Shown here piece after piece: positions 29,163 to 37,703 of a DNA stretch of 43,300 nt. Source of the stretch: a virus. The notes under the pieces were generated by a model. It made no database searches. It was not told the origin of the DNA and worked only from the letters and a program-made list of their open reading frames with translations. Made by a program: the position numbers and the translations under genes. Within the stretch, counting starts at the first letter, position 1, and every line of letters begins with the position of its first letter. The stretch spans positions 1 to 43,300 of the IMG/VR virus record IMGVR_UViG_3300046501_000053; one strand, 5' to 3'.

Positions 29163-29582
29163 ATGTTAATCACTCCCGAGATGATTGCGGCTTTCCGCAG
29201 CAATCCTGTGTTCAAAGCGTTTGCTGACCCGGTGAAGTGGCCCGACGAATACATCGTTGAGGCCCTTTGCGAGGCCGGTACCGAGACCGGCTCAAGCCGG
29301 TGGGGCGCCCTCGAACTGACCTGCGACAACTTCAAATGGCGTGGCATGCAGTACTTCGCCGCCCACTGGCTGGCAACCAACTTTGCCACGCTCGGCGCCG
29401 GCGGCACGCCCAACTCTGAGGCCCGCCTCAACGTGGCCCAGAAGTCGGTCGGTGACGAATCGATCGCCTACCGCGTGCCCCAGATGATGGACGCGGGCAC
29501 CGACTGGCTGACCTACACCAACTACGGCCAGCAGTTCTACAGGCTCAAGAAGCGCGCCGGGATGGGTGCCAAGGCGGTTTAG
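29163..29582 (+). CDS. DUF4054 head-tail protein
   Basis: 139 residues beginning MLITPEMIAAFRSNPVFKAF, with DEYIVEALCEAGTETGS and YFAAHWLATNFATLG, then YRVPQMMDAGTDWLTYTNYG. This is DUF4054, a head-tail connector-like family. The start is set by GGAG six bases upstream. Confidence 0.82.
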   Translation: MLITPEMIAAFRSNPVFKAFADPVKWPDEYIVEALCEAGTETGSSRWGALELTCDNFKWRGMQYFAAHWLATNFATLGAGGTPNSEARLNVAQKSVGDESIAYRVPQMMDAGTDWLTYTNYGQQFYRLKKRAGMGAKAV

Positions 29583-29741
29583 GTGGGTATCAACGCACCG
29601 CGTGGCGAAAAGCCGCGCACCAGATTGCGCAAAGCGGGCGATCTTATTCTGCTGCTGGTCATTGTTGTGGTGTTCTCGACCGCCTTGGCGGCCGGCCTTG
29701 AATCATGCCAGCAGCGCGTCTTGGAGATCGTCCGCAAATGA
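29583..29741 (+). CDS. 52-residue single-pass membrane protein
   Basis: GTG directly after the TAG of the DUF4054 gene, with AAGG nine bases upstream. The N-terminus is basic (PRGEKPRTRLRKAGD), then one hydrophobic segment (LILLLVIVVVFSTALAAGLE). Its stop overlaps the ATG of the next gene (ATGA). An integral-membrane mini-protein in a structural operon is unusual; function unknown. Confidence 0.55.
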   Translation: MGINAPRGEKPRTRLRKAGDLILLLVIVVVFSTALAAGLESCQQRVLEIVRK

Positions 29742-30337
29742 TCACTCTCGACATCCAGGGTTTTCAGGAACTGCAGGACGAGCTGGCGAAAGAGCTGAAT
29801 GCGCTGAAGTCGAACAAGGTCGTCACCGTCGGCATCCATGAGGAAGCCGGAGACGTTGAGTCGGGCGACCTGACCATGGCCAGCCTCGGCGCGATCAACG
29901 AGTTCGGCGCCGACATCAAGCATCCAGGCGGAACCTCCTACGGCTACGCCAGCAAAGCAGCAGCTGACCGCGATGAGGTTCGCTTCCTCAAGGCCGGAAA
30001 GGGATACATGGAACTGGGCGTGACCCAGGCGCACACCATCAACATCCCGGCCAGGCCATGGCTTGAGCCGGGGGTTGCGAGCGCGACGCCAGAAGTGCTG
30101 CTGACCATCCAGGATGGTATGGAGGCAGGCAAGTCGATGGACCAGATCCTCGAGGCAGTCGGTGTGGTGGCCGCGGGCAAGGTGAAGGTGTACATGACCG
30201 ATCTGAAGACGCCACCCAACGCAGCGTCGACCATCCGCAAGAAGGGCAGCAGCAATCCGCTGATCGATACCGGCGCTATGCGCCAGTCGGTCACCCACCA
30301 AGTTTCCATTGGTCCCGCATCGGAGGGTCTCGAATGA
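29738..30337 (+). CDS. Neck protein, HK97 gp10-like
   Basis: 199 residues starting at the ATGA overlap. SLGAINEFGADIKHPG and the C-terminal SSNPLIDTGAMRQSVTHQV are the landmark of gp10-like tail-completion proteins, which help join head and tail. Confidence 0.83.
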   Translation: MITLDIQGFQELQDELAKELNALKSNKVVTVGIHEEAGDVESGDLTMASLGAINEFGADIKHPGGTSYGYASKAAADRDEVRFLKAGKGYMELGVTQAHTINIPARPWLEPGVASATPEVLLTIQDGMEAGKSMDQILEAVGVVAAGKVKVYMTDLKTPPNAASTIRKKGSSNPLIDTGAMRQSVTHQVSIGPASEGLE

Positions 30338-30705
30338 GCCTGAATATGGAGGGCCAGATCGATGGCGTCTTCGAGAGCGTCGAGGCATCCCGCACGGTTG
30401 ATACTGGCGGCGCATGGGTAGACGGCATATGGACGCCGGGCACGCCGAGCACCACGCCTTACATCGTGAACATCCAGCCCGCCAGCGATAGGGAAGTCGA
30501 TTTCCTGCGACAGGGCGGCGAGCGGATCACCGACGCGCGCCGGATCTACATCAACCAAGGCGACATGCAGCTGATCGATCAGACCGGTACCTGGGCGTTC
30601 CTGGGCCAGCAGTGGAAGGCCGTCAAGGTCGACAACCGCTACTGGCGGAACTACTGCAAGGTCATTGTCATGCGCATTGACGATCAGTCAGGTGGCCCAG
30701 CATGA
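30334..30705 (+). CDS. Head-tail closure protein-like (123 aa)
   Basis: NIQPASDREVDFLRQGGERI and GTWAFLGQQWKAVKVDNRYW resemble the small beta-barrel head-closure proteins that follow gp10-like genes. It overlaps both neighbours as ATGA. Assignment is by position and pattern. Confidence 0.7.
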   Translation: MSLNMEGQIDGVFESVEASRTVDTGGAWVDGIWTPGTPSTTPYIVNIQPASDREVDFLRQGGERITDARRIYINQGDMQLIDQTGTWAFLGQQWKAVKVDNRYWRNYCKVIVMRIDDQSGGPA

Positions 30706-31247
30706 CCAACCAAGAGCTATTCGCAAAGCTGCGCCCGATTGTGATGCTGGCGACCGGCGTGCCTGAGTGCCTACTGGCCGATCAGATCGGTCCTGGCAGC
30801 ATGCCTGCACCACAAGGGGCCTACGCAACGATCACGCCACGGCAGTCCGTCAGCGAGCGCGGCCAGGCCAACATCGTTTCGCGCAACAGACCGGGGGAAC
30901 TCGTAGAGGTAGATGTTCGAGCGCAGATCATGTGCTCGGCCAGCGTCAACTTCTACCGCGGCGAGGCCCTGATGTACGCCGAACGCCTGAAGCAGGCCAA
31001 CAAGAGACCCGACGTGAGCATGATGCTTTTCAAGGCCAAGATCGGCTGGAACAGCACCGACGCCGTCAACAACCTCACCAGCCTGCAGTCGGCCAACTTC
31101 GAGCAGCGGGCACAGATCACCATCCGCCTGATGTACGAAACCAGCAGCCTGCCGGTCATCAACAACATTTTGAGCGCCACCGTGGCACTCGAGAACGAAA
31201 AAGCGCAGGTCATTCAGACCTTCACCGTGGAAGTCGACCCCACATAA
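30702..31247 (+). CDS. Neck / tail-terminator-like protein (181 aa)
   Basis: Begins MTNQELFAKLRPIVMLATGV and contains PAPQGAYATITPRQSVSERG, then RGEALMYAERLKQANKRPDV. This layout is found in phage neck-terminator (gp12-like) proteins just upstream of a DUF3383 sheath. It is expected to cap the tail tube and sheath. Confidence 0.75.
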   Translation: MTNQELFAKLRPIVMLATGVPECLLADQIGPGSMPAPQGAYATITPRQSVSERGQANIVSRNRPGELVEVDVRAQIMCSASVNFYRGEALMYAERLKQANKRPDVSMMLFKAKIGWNSTDAVNNLTSLQSANFEQRAQITIRLMYETSSLPVINNILSATVALENEKAQVIQTFTVEVDPT

Positions 31248-31265
31248 CCCATTGGAGCTAGCACA

Positions 31266-32408
31266 GTGAGCTATCCAGCTACCAACATCATCCGGATTAA
31301 TGCCCGGATCAGCCCGGCCGGCCTGGGCAATGCGAACTTTGCCAGCGCCATGCTGTTCGTTCCGCAGCTTGAGCTGCCGGTGGGCTTCGCGCCGGACACG
31401 TACCGGACGTATTTCACACTGGTCGCACTGTCTGAAGACTTTGCCGACACCACCGAAACTTACAAGGCGGCCCAGCGTTGGCTTGGCGGCACTCCGGCTA
31501 CGCGACAGATTCAGGTTTGGGGCGCAGCAACGGCTGACGCTACCCGCGCCGCGACGCTCAACAAAGCCCGAAACATGCTCTGGTGGTACTGGACCATGTG
31601 GACGGCGCCAGTATTGGCCGTCAAGGCGGATGCTCTGGCGATCGCCCAGTGGTGCGAAGACAACACCAGCATGTTCATCGACAACCAGACCGGCGCCTCG
31701 GCCGCCGAGATTCGCGACCCTGCGGATACCGATGACATCGCCACCCAGCTGACCTCGGCCGGTTTCCGTCACGCGTTCACGCCGACGCACGCCACCGACG
31801 CTTATTCTGGATCGGCATTGGCCAAGCACTACGCGGCAGTGAACTACAGCGCCGACCGTTCGACCATTACCGGTGAGTTCAAGAAATCGCCTGGCGTTGT
31901 CGGTGAGTCGCTGTCCGGAACAGCCTACACCGCCATGCAGAGCGACAAGAAAAAGGCGGTCTTCTACACGGTGGTCGACAACCAGGGCTCTACCGACTCC
32001 GGTCGCTGGCTCAATACCCTGACGCACAGTACCTATGGCGAGTTCATTGACGATGTGGTCAACCTCGACGCGTGCGTCAACTACCTGACGACCGCGCTCT
32101 ACAACGCAGTGGCCAACCAGACTACCAAGCTTGCCCAGACCCCGGTCGGCCAGGCCGTGCTGATCGGCGCCGCCCGGGCGACAATGCAGCAGTTCATCAA
32201 CAACGGCTATCTAGGGCCGCGCAACTACATCGACCCGGACGACGGGCTTGAGAAATACACCATCGGTTTCGAGATCCTGACCAAGCCCGAGGACATCCTC
32301 GATTTGTCGGATGCCGACCGTAACGCCCGCAAGTCCGCACCACTTCGCATTCGCCTGTTCCGCGCCGGCGCAATCCACATCGTTGATGTTGACCTCGACG
32401 TTTATTGA
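31266..32408 (+). CDS. Tail sheath-like protein (DUF3383)
   Basis: 380 residues from a GTG. FASAMLFVPQLELPVGFAPD, YKAAQRWLGGTPATRQIQVW and GFRHAFTPTHATDAYSGSAL are typical of DUF3383, a contractile sheath type. The C-terminal RKSAPLRIRLFRAGAIHIVD closes the family order. It marks the virus as a contractile-tailed phage. Confidence 0.87.
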   Translation: MSYPATNIIRINARISPAGLGNANFASAMLFVPQLELPVGFAPDTYRTYFTLVALSEDFADTTETYKAAQRWLGGTPATRQIQVWGAATADATRAATLNKARNMLWWYWTMWTAPVLAVKADALAIAQWCEDNTSMFIDNQTGASAAEIRDPADTDDIATQLTSAGFRHAFTPTHATDAYSGSALAKHYAAVNYSADRSTITGEFKKSPGVVGESLSGTAYTAMQSDKKKAVFYTVVDNQGSTDSGRWLNTLTHSTYGEFIDDVVNLDACVNYLTTALYNAVANQTTKLAQTPVGQAVLIGAARATMQQFINNGYLGPRNYIDPDDGLEKYTIGFEILTKPEDILDLSDADRNARKSAPLRIRLFRAGAIHIVDVDLDVY

Positions 32409-32418
32409 TAGGTGACCC

Positions 32419-32826
32419 ATGAGCCTGAGTAATTTCTCGAACGAACTGACCGTCGTCACCATCAATGGCCGGCAGATCCAGGACTGGGGCGATACCGCTA
32501 CCCCGTACACGGACGCACCGATCGATCCTCGTAGCCAGTTGCGCCGGGGGCAGGGCGGGAACGCCGTCCGCCTCGACCGCCAAAACCCTGGCCGCGAAGT
32601 GAACGTCTACCTCAACCCGGGCTCGTCCGACTCGGCATACGTGCAGGGCCTGCTGAATTCGAACGCGAACATCACACTGACCTTCACCCAGATCGGCACG
32701 CTGGAAACGGCACTGGGCTCGGAAGGCGTGATCGTGAACGACGGCCAGCGCGGTCGGGCCGGATCAACCATCACGGACGACCAGTTCACGATGCAATTCA
32801 ATATCTGGGAAGCGACAAGGGGCTGA
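32419..32826 (+). CDS. Tail tube protein (DUF3277-like)
   Basis: 135 residues: LSNFSNELTVVTINGRQIQD, VYLNPGSSDSAYVQGLLNSN and SKITDDQFTMQF-like end (TITDDQFTMQFNIWEATRG). Forms hexameric rings within the sheath, through which DNA passes. It directly follows the sheath. Confidence 0.85.
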   Translation: MSLSNFSNELTVVTINGRQIQDWGDTATPYTDAPIDPRSQLRRGQGGNAVRLDRQNPGREVNVYLNPGSSDSAYVQGLLNSNANITLTFTQIGTLETALGSEGVIVNDGQRGRAGSTITDDQFTMQFNIWEATRG

Positions 32827-32829
32827 TAG

Positions 32830-33231
32830 ATGAGCGTGAAACCATTCACCATCGGCGGCGTGCAGTACAACGCCGCCATGGCCAGCGCAGTCGATCAAGA
32901 CCGGCTGATGTCCCTGCTGTCCGGCGCCGTGCTGGAGCGATTCGCCACCGCGGCGCAGGCTGGCATTGAGGTCGATGACCAGGTGCTCTGTTCGATGTTC
33001 ATGTCGATGCGCCAGGACGTAAAGGCCCAGGTCGTCCAGATCCTCATGACGCGGGTGTTCATCAACGGCACCGAGCGCGCGGTCACCGTGGCCGACTTCG
33101 GCGGCAAGATGGTGCACTACAACCAGTTGCTGGCCGAGCTGCTGCGCTGGAACCTCTCCGATTTTTTCGACTGGCTGCCAAGCGGCGAAAAAGGCGCTCG
33201 GCAGCAGGGCGCGCAAAGCGCAGCGCAGTAA
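32830..33231 (+). CDS. Tail assembly chaperone, short form (G-like)
   Basis: 133 residues, mostly helical (DQDRLMSLLSGAVLERFATA, QVVQILMTRVFINGTERAVT, GGKMVHYNQLLAELLRWNL). Position between tail tube and tape measure defines it as the G-type chaperone. A slippery heptamer at 33162-33168 lies at codon 111-113 in the right phase, allowing a -1 shifted longer form. Confidence 0.82.
   Translation: MSVKPFTIGGVQYNAAMASAVDQDRLMSLLSGAVLERFATAAQAGIEVDDQVLCSMFMSMRQDVKAQVVQILMTRVFINGTERAVTVADFGGKMVHYNQLLAELLRWNLSDFFDWLPSGEKGARQQGAQSAAQ
33162..33168 (+). promoter_or_regulatory. Slippery heptamer for -1 frameshifting
   Basis: T TTT TTC follows the X XXY YYZ rule in the frame of the chaperone (GAT TTT TTC). 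The -1 frame is then open for 75 codons to a TAG at 33393. Downstream RNA structure was not calculated. Confidence 0.75.
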
Positions 33232-33395
33232 ATTGGTTCCTAATGCGCCCTTGTGTCGGGATTGTTGGTGTGTGCCCGCCGCTGTGCACATGGGCTCAAC
33301 TTGAAGACGGAACCCACTCCCTAGCCAGCGTCGAGCGATTTAACCAGGCCATGGACGAACTGTGGGATCAATACGAGGCTGCGAAGAATGGCTAG
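33168..33395 (+). CDS. Frameshift extension of the tail chaperone (GT-like)
   Basis: In the -1 frame there is no stop from the slippery site to the TAG at 33393-33395; the end overlaps the start of the tape measure gene. The segment after position 33243 reads MRPCVGIVGVCPPLCTWAQL and SLASVERFNQAMDELWDQYE, like the T-domain part of phage chaperones. A fusion would be 113 plus 75 residues. An internal ATG at 33243 could also start a separate 50-residue protein, but it has no Shine-Dalgarno. Confidence 0.7.
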   Translation, partial: RLAAKRRKRRSAAGRAKRSAVNWFLMRPCVGIVGVCPPLCTWAQLEDGTHSLASVERFNQAMDELWDQYEAAKNG

Positions 33396-34755
33396 CAAAG
33401 TACTGAAGTCATTCCTGATCGGCATCGGCTATGACACGAAGGCGCTGGAGGCGGGCGACAAGAAGATCGGCGCCAGCCTCAATGGGATCAAGTCGAATGC
33501 CCTGGGTATCTCGGCGGCCCTCGTCGGGGCCTTCGGCGCTGGCGCCAGCGCTATCGTTGGTGTGGCCAACCGCGTAGACAAGCTTGCAATGTCCACGCAG
33601 AACCTGCGTACCTCTCAGGCGGCCGTGTACAACTACGGCAACGCCCTCAAGCTTATGGGGGGGGATGCGGCAGACGCGGTAGAAACCCTGGCGCACTTCG
33701 AAGAGATCCAGAACAACCTGCGCCTGAAGGGTGATGCTGGGCCGATCAATGACCTGGCTACCGCCGGCATTGATGTCAGCTCGTTGTATCAGACGAATAC
33801 TGGCGAGGAATTCATGCGCGCGATCGCGGACATGATCCCCAAGCTGGACGAGGGCCAGCGTGCCCAGGTTCAAAGCTCGCTTGGCCTGTCTGATGGCGTA
33901 TTCCGCTCGCTTGCTGGTGGCATTGAAAATCTCGACGAGACCATGAAGCGCGCCAATGCGCTGACTGGCAGTGTCGACCAGCTCACCGAGAACAGCAGAA
34001 AGCTTGCCGACAACTCGGCGCAGCTCGGCCTGATCATCGAAGGTGTCAAGAACGAACTGGCAGAGAAGTTTCTGCCAAGCCTGATCGGCGCGACTGAGGG
34101 GGTGAACAACTTCCTCAAGGAGTACCGACCGGAGATCAGCAAGGGCATCGATGCTCTGGCGGAAAACCCGCAGGCAACGGCTGGTATCGGCATTGGTGCT
34201 GCAACTACCGTCGCCGGGGCCGGGCTATCCAAGATCGGCTTGAGCGGTATTGGCGGCGCGCTGAAAGGTGCAGGGCAGATCGGCATGGCAATCAGCCTTG
34301 CCGACCTCATGACGCCTTACATTGACCCGATGTTCGACAAACTGTTTGGCGTCGACAGGGCAAAGTCCGAAGTGTATTCGGGCCAGGTGCAGCGGTCACA
34401 GGAGGATATCGAATACCTGGATCACCGGGATGGGGCGCCTATTGATCAGTCTGGAAATCCCTACGAGCAAATCCTTCCTCCGCAAATGGTCCAGCCTCAA
34501 TTGGATTCAATTTATGGTGAAAGAACGCCCGCAGACAGCATGCCGCCAGCCAGCGTCACCACTCCAGACGAGGATCGCCAGGCGTCGGCTGAGGCGCTTG
34601 CGGGTGTGCTGGCCCGCACGCCGATCAACGTGAAAAACCAACTCGGCATTACGCTTGAGCTTGACGGCCAAGCACTGGAAACCAAGATCAACCAGGTCAA
34701 CGAGCGCCAAAACTACGAAACGCTGGGTGACCTGAAGACCACAACGGAGCGATAG
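33388..34755 (+). CDS. Tape measure protein (short, 455 aa)
   Basis: Mostly helical and Ala/Gly-rich, with LIGIGYDTKALEAGDKKIGA at the start, SAALVGAFGAGASAIVGVAN and GIGIGAATTVAGAGLSKIGL as hydrophobic stretches, and a polar C-terminus. Tape measure length scales with tail length, so 455 residues predict a short contractile tail. It follows the chaperone frameshift pair, the universal order. Confidence 0.85.
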   Translation: MASKVLKSFLIGIGYDTKALEAGDKKIGASLNGIKSNALGISAALVGAFGAGASAIVGVANRVDKLAMSTQNLRTSQAAVYNYGNALKLMGGDAADAVETLAHFEEIQNNLRLKGDAGPINDLATAGIDVSSLYQTNTGEEFMRAIADMIPKLDEGQRAQVQSSLGLSDGVFRSLAGGIENLDETMKRANALTGSVDQLTENSRKLADNSAQLGLIIEGVKNELAEKFLPSLIGATEGVNNFLKEYRPEISKGIDALAENPQATAGIGIGAATTVAGAGLSKIGLSGIGGALKGAGQIGMAISLADLMTPYIDPMFDKLFGVDRAKSEVYSGQVQRSQEDIEYLDHRDGAPIDQSGNPYEQILPPQMVQPQLDSIYGERTPADSMPPASVTTPDEDRQASAEALAGVLARTPINVKNQLGITLELDGQALETKINQVNERQNYETLGDLKTTTER

Positions 34756-34757
34756 CC

Positions 34758-35414
34758 GTGAGCATTATCAACATCTTCACGCGCAAAGCCCCGACAATTG
34801 CCGGGTACTCGTTCGACGCGGTGCTGGAGGACACATTCGAGGCGACGGTGACGATCACCTCTATCCCGATTGAGTCGGGCGTGAGGATTTCAGACCATCG
34901 CATTCTGAACCCCTTCAAGTGGACCATGACCGGCGCAATCAGCAACAACCCGGTCAAGGTTCAGCTGACGGACTTCCTCGGCGGTGCGCTTTCCAACCTC
35001 ACCGACAACCCCATCGTATCCACGGTAGCGGGCCTGTCAGCTGGCTGGCTGGCTGGTAGCGACGAAACGCGCGCCAGCACCACTCTGGACTTCCTGATCT
35101 GGCTGATGAAGTCGTACGACCCGTTCGACATCGATGCCGGTGACATCCTGCTGAAGAACATGGCTATCACGCGCCTGTCCCGAACAAAGGAGCCAAGGAA
35201 CGAGGGTGGCCTGGAGTTCATCGTGGAGATGCAGGAGATCATCGATCTCGACCGCATACAGCGGGACTACCAGTGCACGCCTGACCAGCTGCGCGACGGA
35301 GACCCGTCAAAGTCGGCGCTGACCCGAGCCATCAACCGCGGGCAGGCCATTGCCAAAGAAGCATCCGACAGCGTTTCGAAGTCGGTAAACGGAATCCTTG
35401 ACGGAGTCGTCTGA
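34758..35414 (+). CDS. Dit-like / phage tail protein N-terminal type (218 aa)
   Basis: GTG start. APTIAGYSFDAVLEDTFEAT and SGVRISDHRILNPFKWTMTG at the front, then GGLEFIVEMQEIIDLDRIQR. It resembles the small baseplate adaptor family that follows the tape measure in related myophages. Confidence 0.75.
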   Translation: MSIINIFTRKAPTIAGYSFDAVLEDTFEATVTITSIPIESGVRISDHRILNPFKWTMTGAISNNPVKVQLTDFLGGALSNLTDNPIVSTVAGLSAGWLAGSDETRASTTLDFLIWLMKSYDPFDIDAGDILLKNMAITRLSRTKEPRNEGGLEFIVEMQEIIDLDRIQRDYQCTPDQLRDGDPSKSALTRAINRGQAIAKEASDSVSKSVNGILDGVV

Positions 35415-35722
35415 TGTACACCATCCCGCTGCGCGCCGGTGCCGCCAACGCTCACCAGCGTTTTGGCGTACAGCTCGGTGACAACCTGATCGACTTTGAG
35501 ATTGACTTCATCTCCTATCTGGACGTACCGGCCTGGTCAATGAACCTGCTGCGTGATGGCAGCCGTATTGTGGCCGGTGCAATGCTTGAGCCTGGCAGCG
35601 ACATCATCCAGAGCTACCGATCCGGTATCGGGCAGATGGTCTTCACCGGCAAAGATGTGACCCTCGATAACCTGGGCGTCGATAACTTCCTCGTTTGGAT
35701 ACCCCCATTGGTGGAAACATGA
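35414..35722 (+). CDS. Baseplate plug-like protein (102 aa)
   Basis: MYTIPLRAGAANAHQRFGVQ and LIDFEIDFISYLDVPAWSMN match short baseplate plug proteins (DUF6983-like). It starts at the last base of the previous stop and overlaps the hub gene by four bases. Confidence 0.75.
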   Translation: MYTIPLRAGAANAHQRFGVQLGDNLIDFEIDFISYLDVPAWSMNLLRDGSRIVAGAMLEPGSDIIQSYRSGIGQMVFTGKDVTLDNLGVDNFLVWIPPLVET

Positions 35723-37134
35723 GAGAGCGTGTTTGGTCGATTGACGTGAATGGCCAGCCGTACATCGAGTCGCAGACTGGGCGCCGGCAGTTCCGCATTC
35801 AGTTCAATATCGATATCTCCCCCGGTGACGCGCTGTCGTTCGCCGACATCCGCCTCTACAACATGAACAAGGGATCTGCGATCGCGCAACGGTCAAGCAT
35901 CGTGCTGCGTGCTGGCTACAACGACAACGTCGACGCGATCTTCACCGGATTTGTGACCAACACTCTGCGGGAGCGCGAGCCAGGCGCTCCTGAGATCATC
36001 ACCAGGCTGATCTGCCGATCAGGTCAGCCGGCGGTTGATCGAGCATCTGCCCAGCTGTCATTCGGCATCGGCACCAGGGTGGAGGAGGTGATCCGCGCCT
36101 TGGCCGCGGCATGGCCTCTGCCGATCGATATCGACAACGCTCTGTTTGCCGACGCTAAGCCGCTATCTTCTGGCCTGGTGGTGGACGGCGATATCCCGCA
36201 AGCCATGACCGATCTGGCATACGCCTACAAATTTGAATGGATGCAGGACCGCGGGCGCATTGTCGTCACGAAGCCGAATATGCCGCGCACCACAACTATG
36301 GTGAAGGTAGATCAGTTCAGCGGAATGATCGGCATCCCAGAGGTCTCCCGCGGGCCTGACGGCCTCGGCGTGTTCGTGGCGGTTCAGCTCAACCCCGCGC
36401 TGCGCATCAACGGCAAGATCAACGTAGAGAGCGAATTCGCCACTTTCAATACCGGCAACCTTTTCGTGTCCGAGCTGAGCGGCGACGCCAGCGCAAACGG
36501 CGAGTACAACATTTTCGCCATGAAGCATTCCGGTGATTCGCATAGCGACCTATGGCGAACCGAAATCGACGGGCTGCGTGCTGGCACCACTCCTGCGGCG
36601 ACTGAGACCGCAACCCCGCAAAACGGCAAGCTTATCTGGGGCGCCAGGGTTGACCAGGCGTTCCGGGTAAAGGTGCGCGAGATATGCGACCGTCTGTCCT
36701 TCGACCCGAACTGGCTCATGGCTGTGATGGGCTTCGAGACTGGCTACACGTTTAGCCCTGCTGCGAGAAACCCAGGCAGCACCGCAACGGGTCTCATCCA
36801 GTTCCTGGAGGCGACCGCGCGCGCGGTCGGCACATCCACCGCCCAGCTTGCACGGATGACCGCAGTTCGCCAGCTCGACTACGTGGAGGCGTACTACAAG
36901 CCTTACTCAGGGCGTATCCGGAACCTCGGTGACGCTTACCTGGCTGTCCTTTGGCCGGCGGCAGTGGGGCGCCCGGATTCTTACGTGATGTGGGAGCGGG
37001 ATAGCGGCCCATACCAGCGCGAGTACGCGGCTAACTCCGGCCTGGACGTGAACCGCAACGGGGTTATCACCCGCGGCGAGGCCGTTGCATCCGTTAACAC
37101 CTCTTACATGCGCGGCCAGCAGTTCGTCAGGTGA
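35719..37134 (+). CDS. Baseplate hub protein with C-terminal lytic transglycosylase domain
   Basis: 471 residues. The first 290 resemble a gp44-type hub (FRIQFNIDISPGDALSFADI, LREREPGAPEIITRLICRSG). From about residue 305 an SLT/lysozyme-like domain follows: LSFDPNWLMAVMGFETGYTF with the catalytic Glu340, then NPGSTATGLIQFLEATARAV and GDAYLAVLWPAA. A fused murein hydrolase lets the tail cross the peptidoglycan, as T4 gp5 does. The ATG at 35719 overlaps the previous stop (ATGA). Confidence 0.85.
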   Translation: MRERVWSIDVNGQPYIESQTGRRQFRIQFNIDISPGDALSFADIRLYNMNKGSAIAQRSSIVLRAGYNDNVDAIFTGFVTNTLREREPGAPEIITRLICRSGQPAVDRASAQLSFGIGTRVEEVIRALAAAWPLPIDIDNALFADAKPLSSGLVVDGDIPQAMTDLAYAYKFEWMQDRGRIVVTKPNMPRTTTMVKVDQFSGMIGIPEVSRGPDGLGVFVAVQLNPALRINGKINVESEFATFNTGNLFVSELSGDASANGEYNIFAMKHSGDSHSDLWRTEIDGLRAGTTPAATETATPQNGKLIWGARVDQAFRVKVREICDRLSFDPNWLMAVMGFETGYTFSPAARNPGSTATGLIQFLEATARAVGTSTAQLARMTAVRQLDYVEAYYKPYSGRIRNLGDAYLAVLWPAAVGRPDSYVMWERDSGPYQREYAANSGLDVNRNGVITRGEAVASVNTSYMRGQQFVR

Positions 37135-37166
37135 GTCGCAGGCCCTCGAAATACATGCGCTCGATC

Positions 37167-37175
37167 TGCTACATT
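37167..37175 (+). promoter_or_regulatory. Extended -10 promoter of the second secreted gene
   Basis: TGCTACATT, an extended -10 some 40 bases ahead of the ATG at 37212. The surrounding bases (CTGCTACA and a following AATCAG) match those before the moron gene at 13139. Confidence 0.45.
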
Positions 37176-37211
37176 TCGCCGTAATCAGAAGGCTATTTAA
37201 AGGATGCTCCA

Positions 37212-37628
37212 ATGAAGAGCGCAGCCATGCTTGGCGCTTTTGTGCTGGTCGCCGTAGCGGGCTCCTGTGGAGCTTTTGCAGGCGACAGTGCGGCGCAGTG
37301 CGACGGTCGCCAGATGTACAACTATGTCGACACCGCGCTCATGGCTGGTAGCGGCGTGGTGAATGTTGCAAATGACCCAGCCTATGGTGGCGGCGCTGTA
37401 TCTCTGGCCCTCAAATCCCAAAACATGCAGACCTACAACGCCATGATCGCCGATATCAGGGAGCATGACCTTAGCCTGGCGCGCAGTGGCTGCAAGTCGC
37501 TGGTCAATGGTCCGACAAAAGGAATGATGACGAGCCTGCGCCAGGTCGAGGCGAAGATTAGAACCCTGGTGAATCGCCAGTACGGCGATAAGGGAATCCT
37601 TACTGACGGTTTCGGTGACATCAGATAA
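37212..37628 (+). CDS. Secreted hypothetical protein inside the tail module (moron)
   Basis: Signal peptide MKSAAMLGAFVLVAVAGSCG with probable cleavage at GAFAG. The mature part has Cys in QCDGRQMYNYVDTALMAGSG and SGCKSLVNG, with a helical C-terminus. Own Shine-Dalgarno (AAGGA), own promoter-like element and a terminator right after it show an independently expressed insert between hub and spike genes. Exported proteins are not tail parts, so a lysogen-related role is likely. Confidence 0.7.
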   Translation: MKSAAMLGAFVLVAVAGSCGAFAGDSAAQCDGRQMYNYVDTALMAGSGVVNVANDPAYGGGAVSLALKSQNMQTYNAMIADIREHDLSLARSGCKSLVNGPTKGMMTSLRQVEAKIRTLVNRQYGDKGILTDGFGDIR

Positions 37629-37655
37629 GCGCCAGCCACCGTAAATATTCAATAG

Positions 37656-37677
37656 ACCCGCTCCGGCGGGTTTTTTA
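37656..37677 (+). terminator. Rho-independent terminator after the second secreted gene
   Basis: A 6-bp perfect stem ACCCGC / GCGGGT with tetraloop TCCG, then six T. It would block leakage of the moron transcript into the downstream tail genes. Late transcripts must read through it. Confidence 0.85.
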
Positions 37678-37703
37678 TTGCCTGTGAGAAATGGAGGTCC
37701 GGA

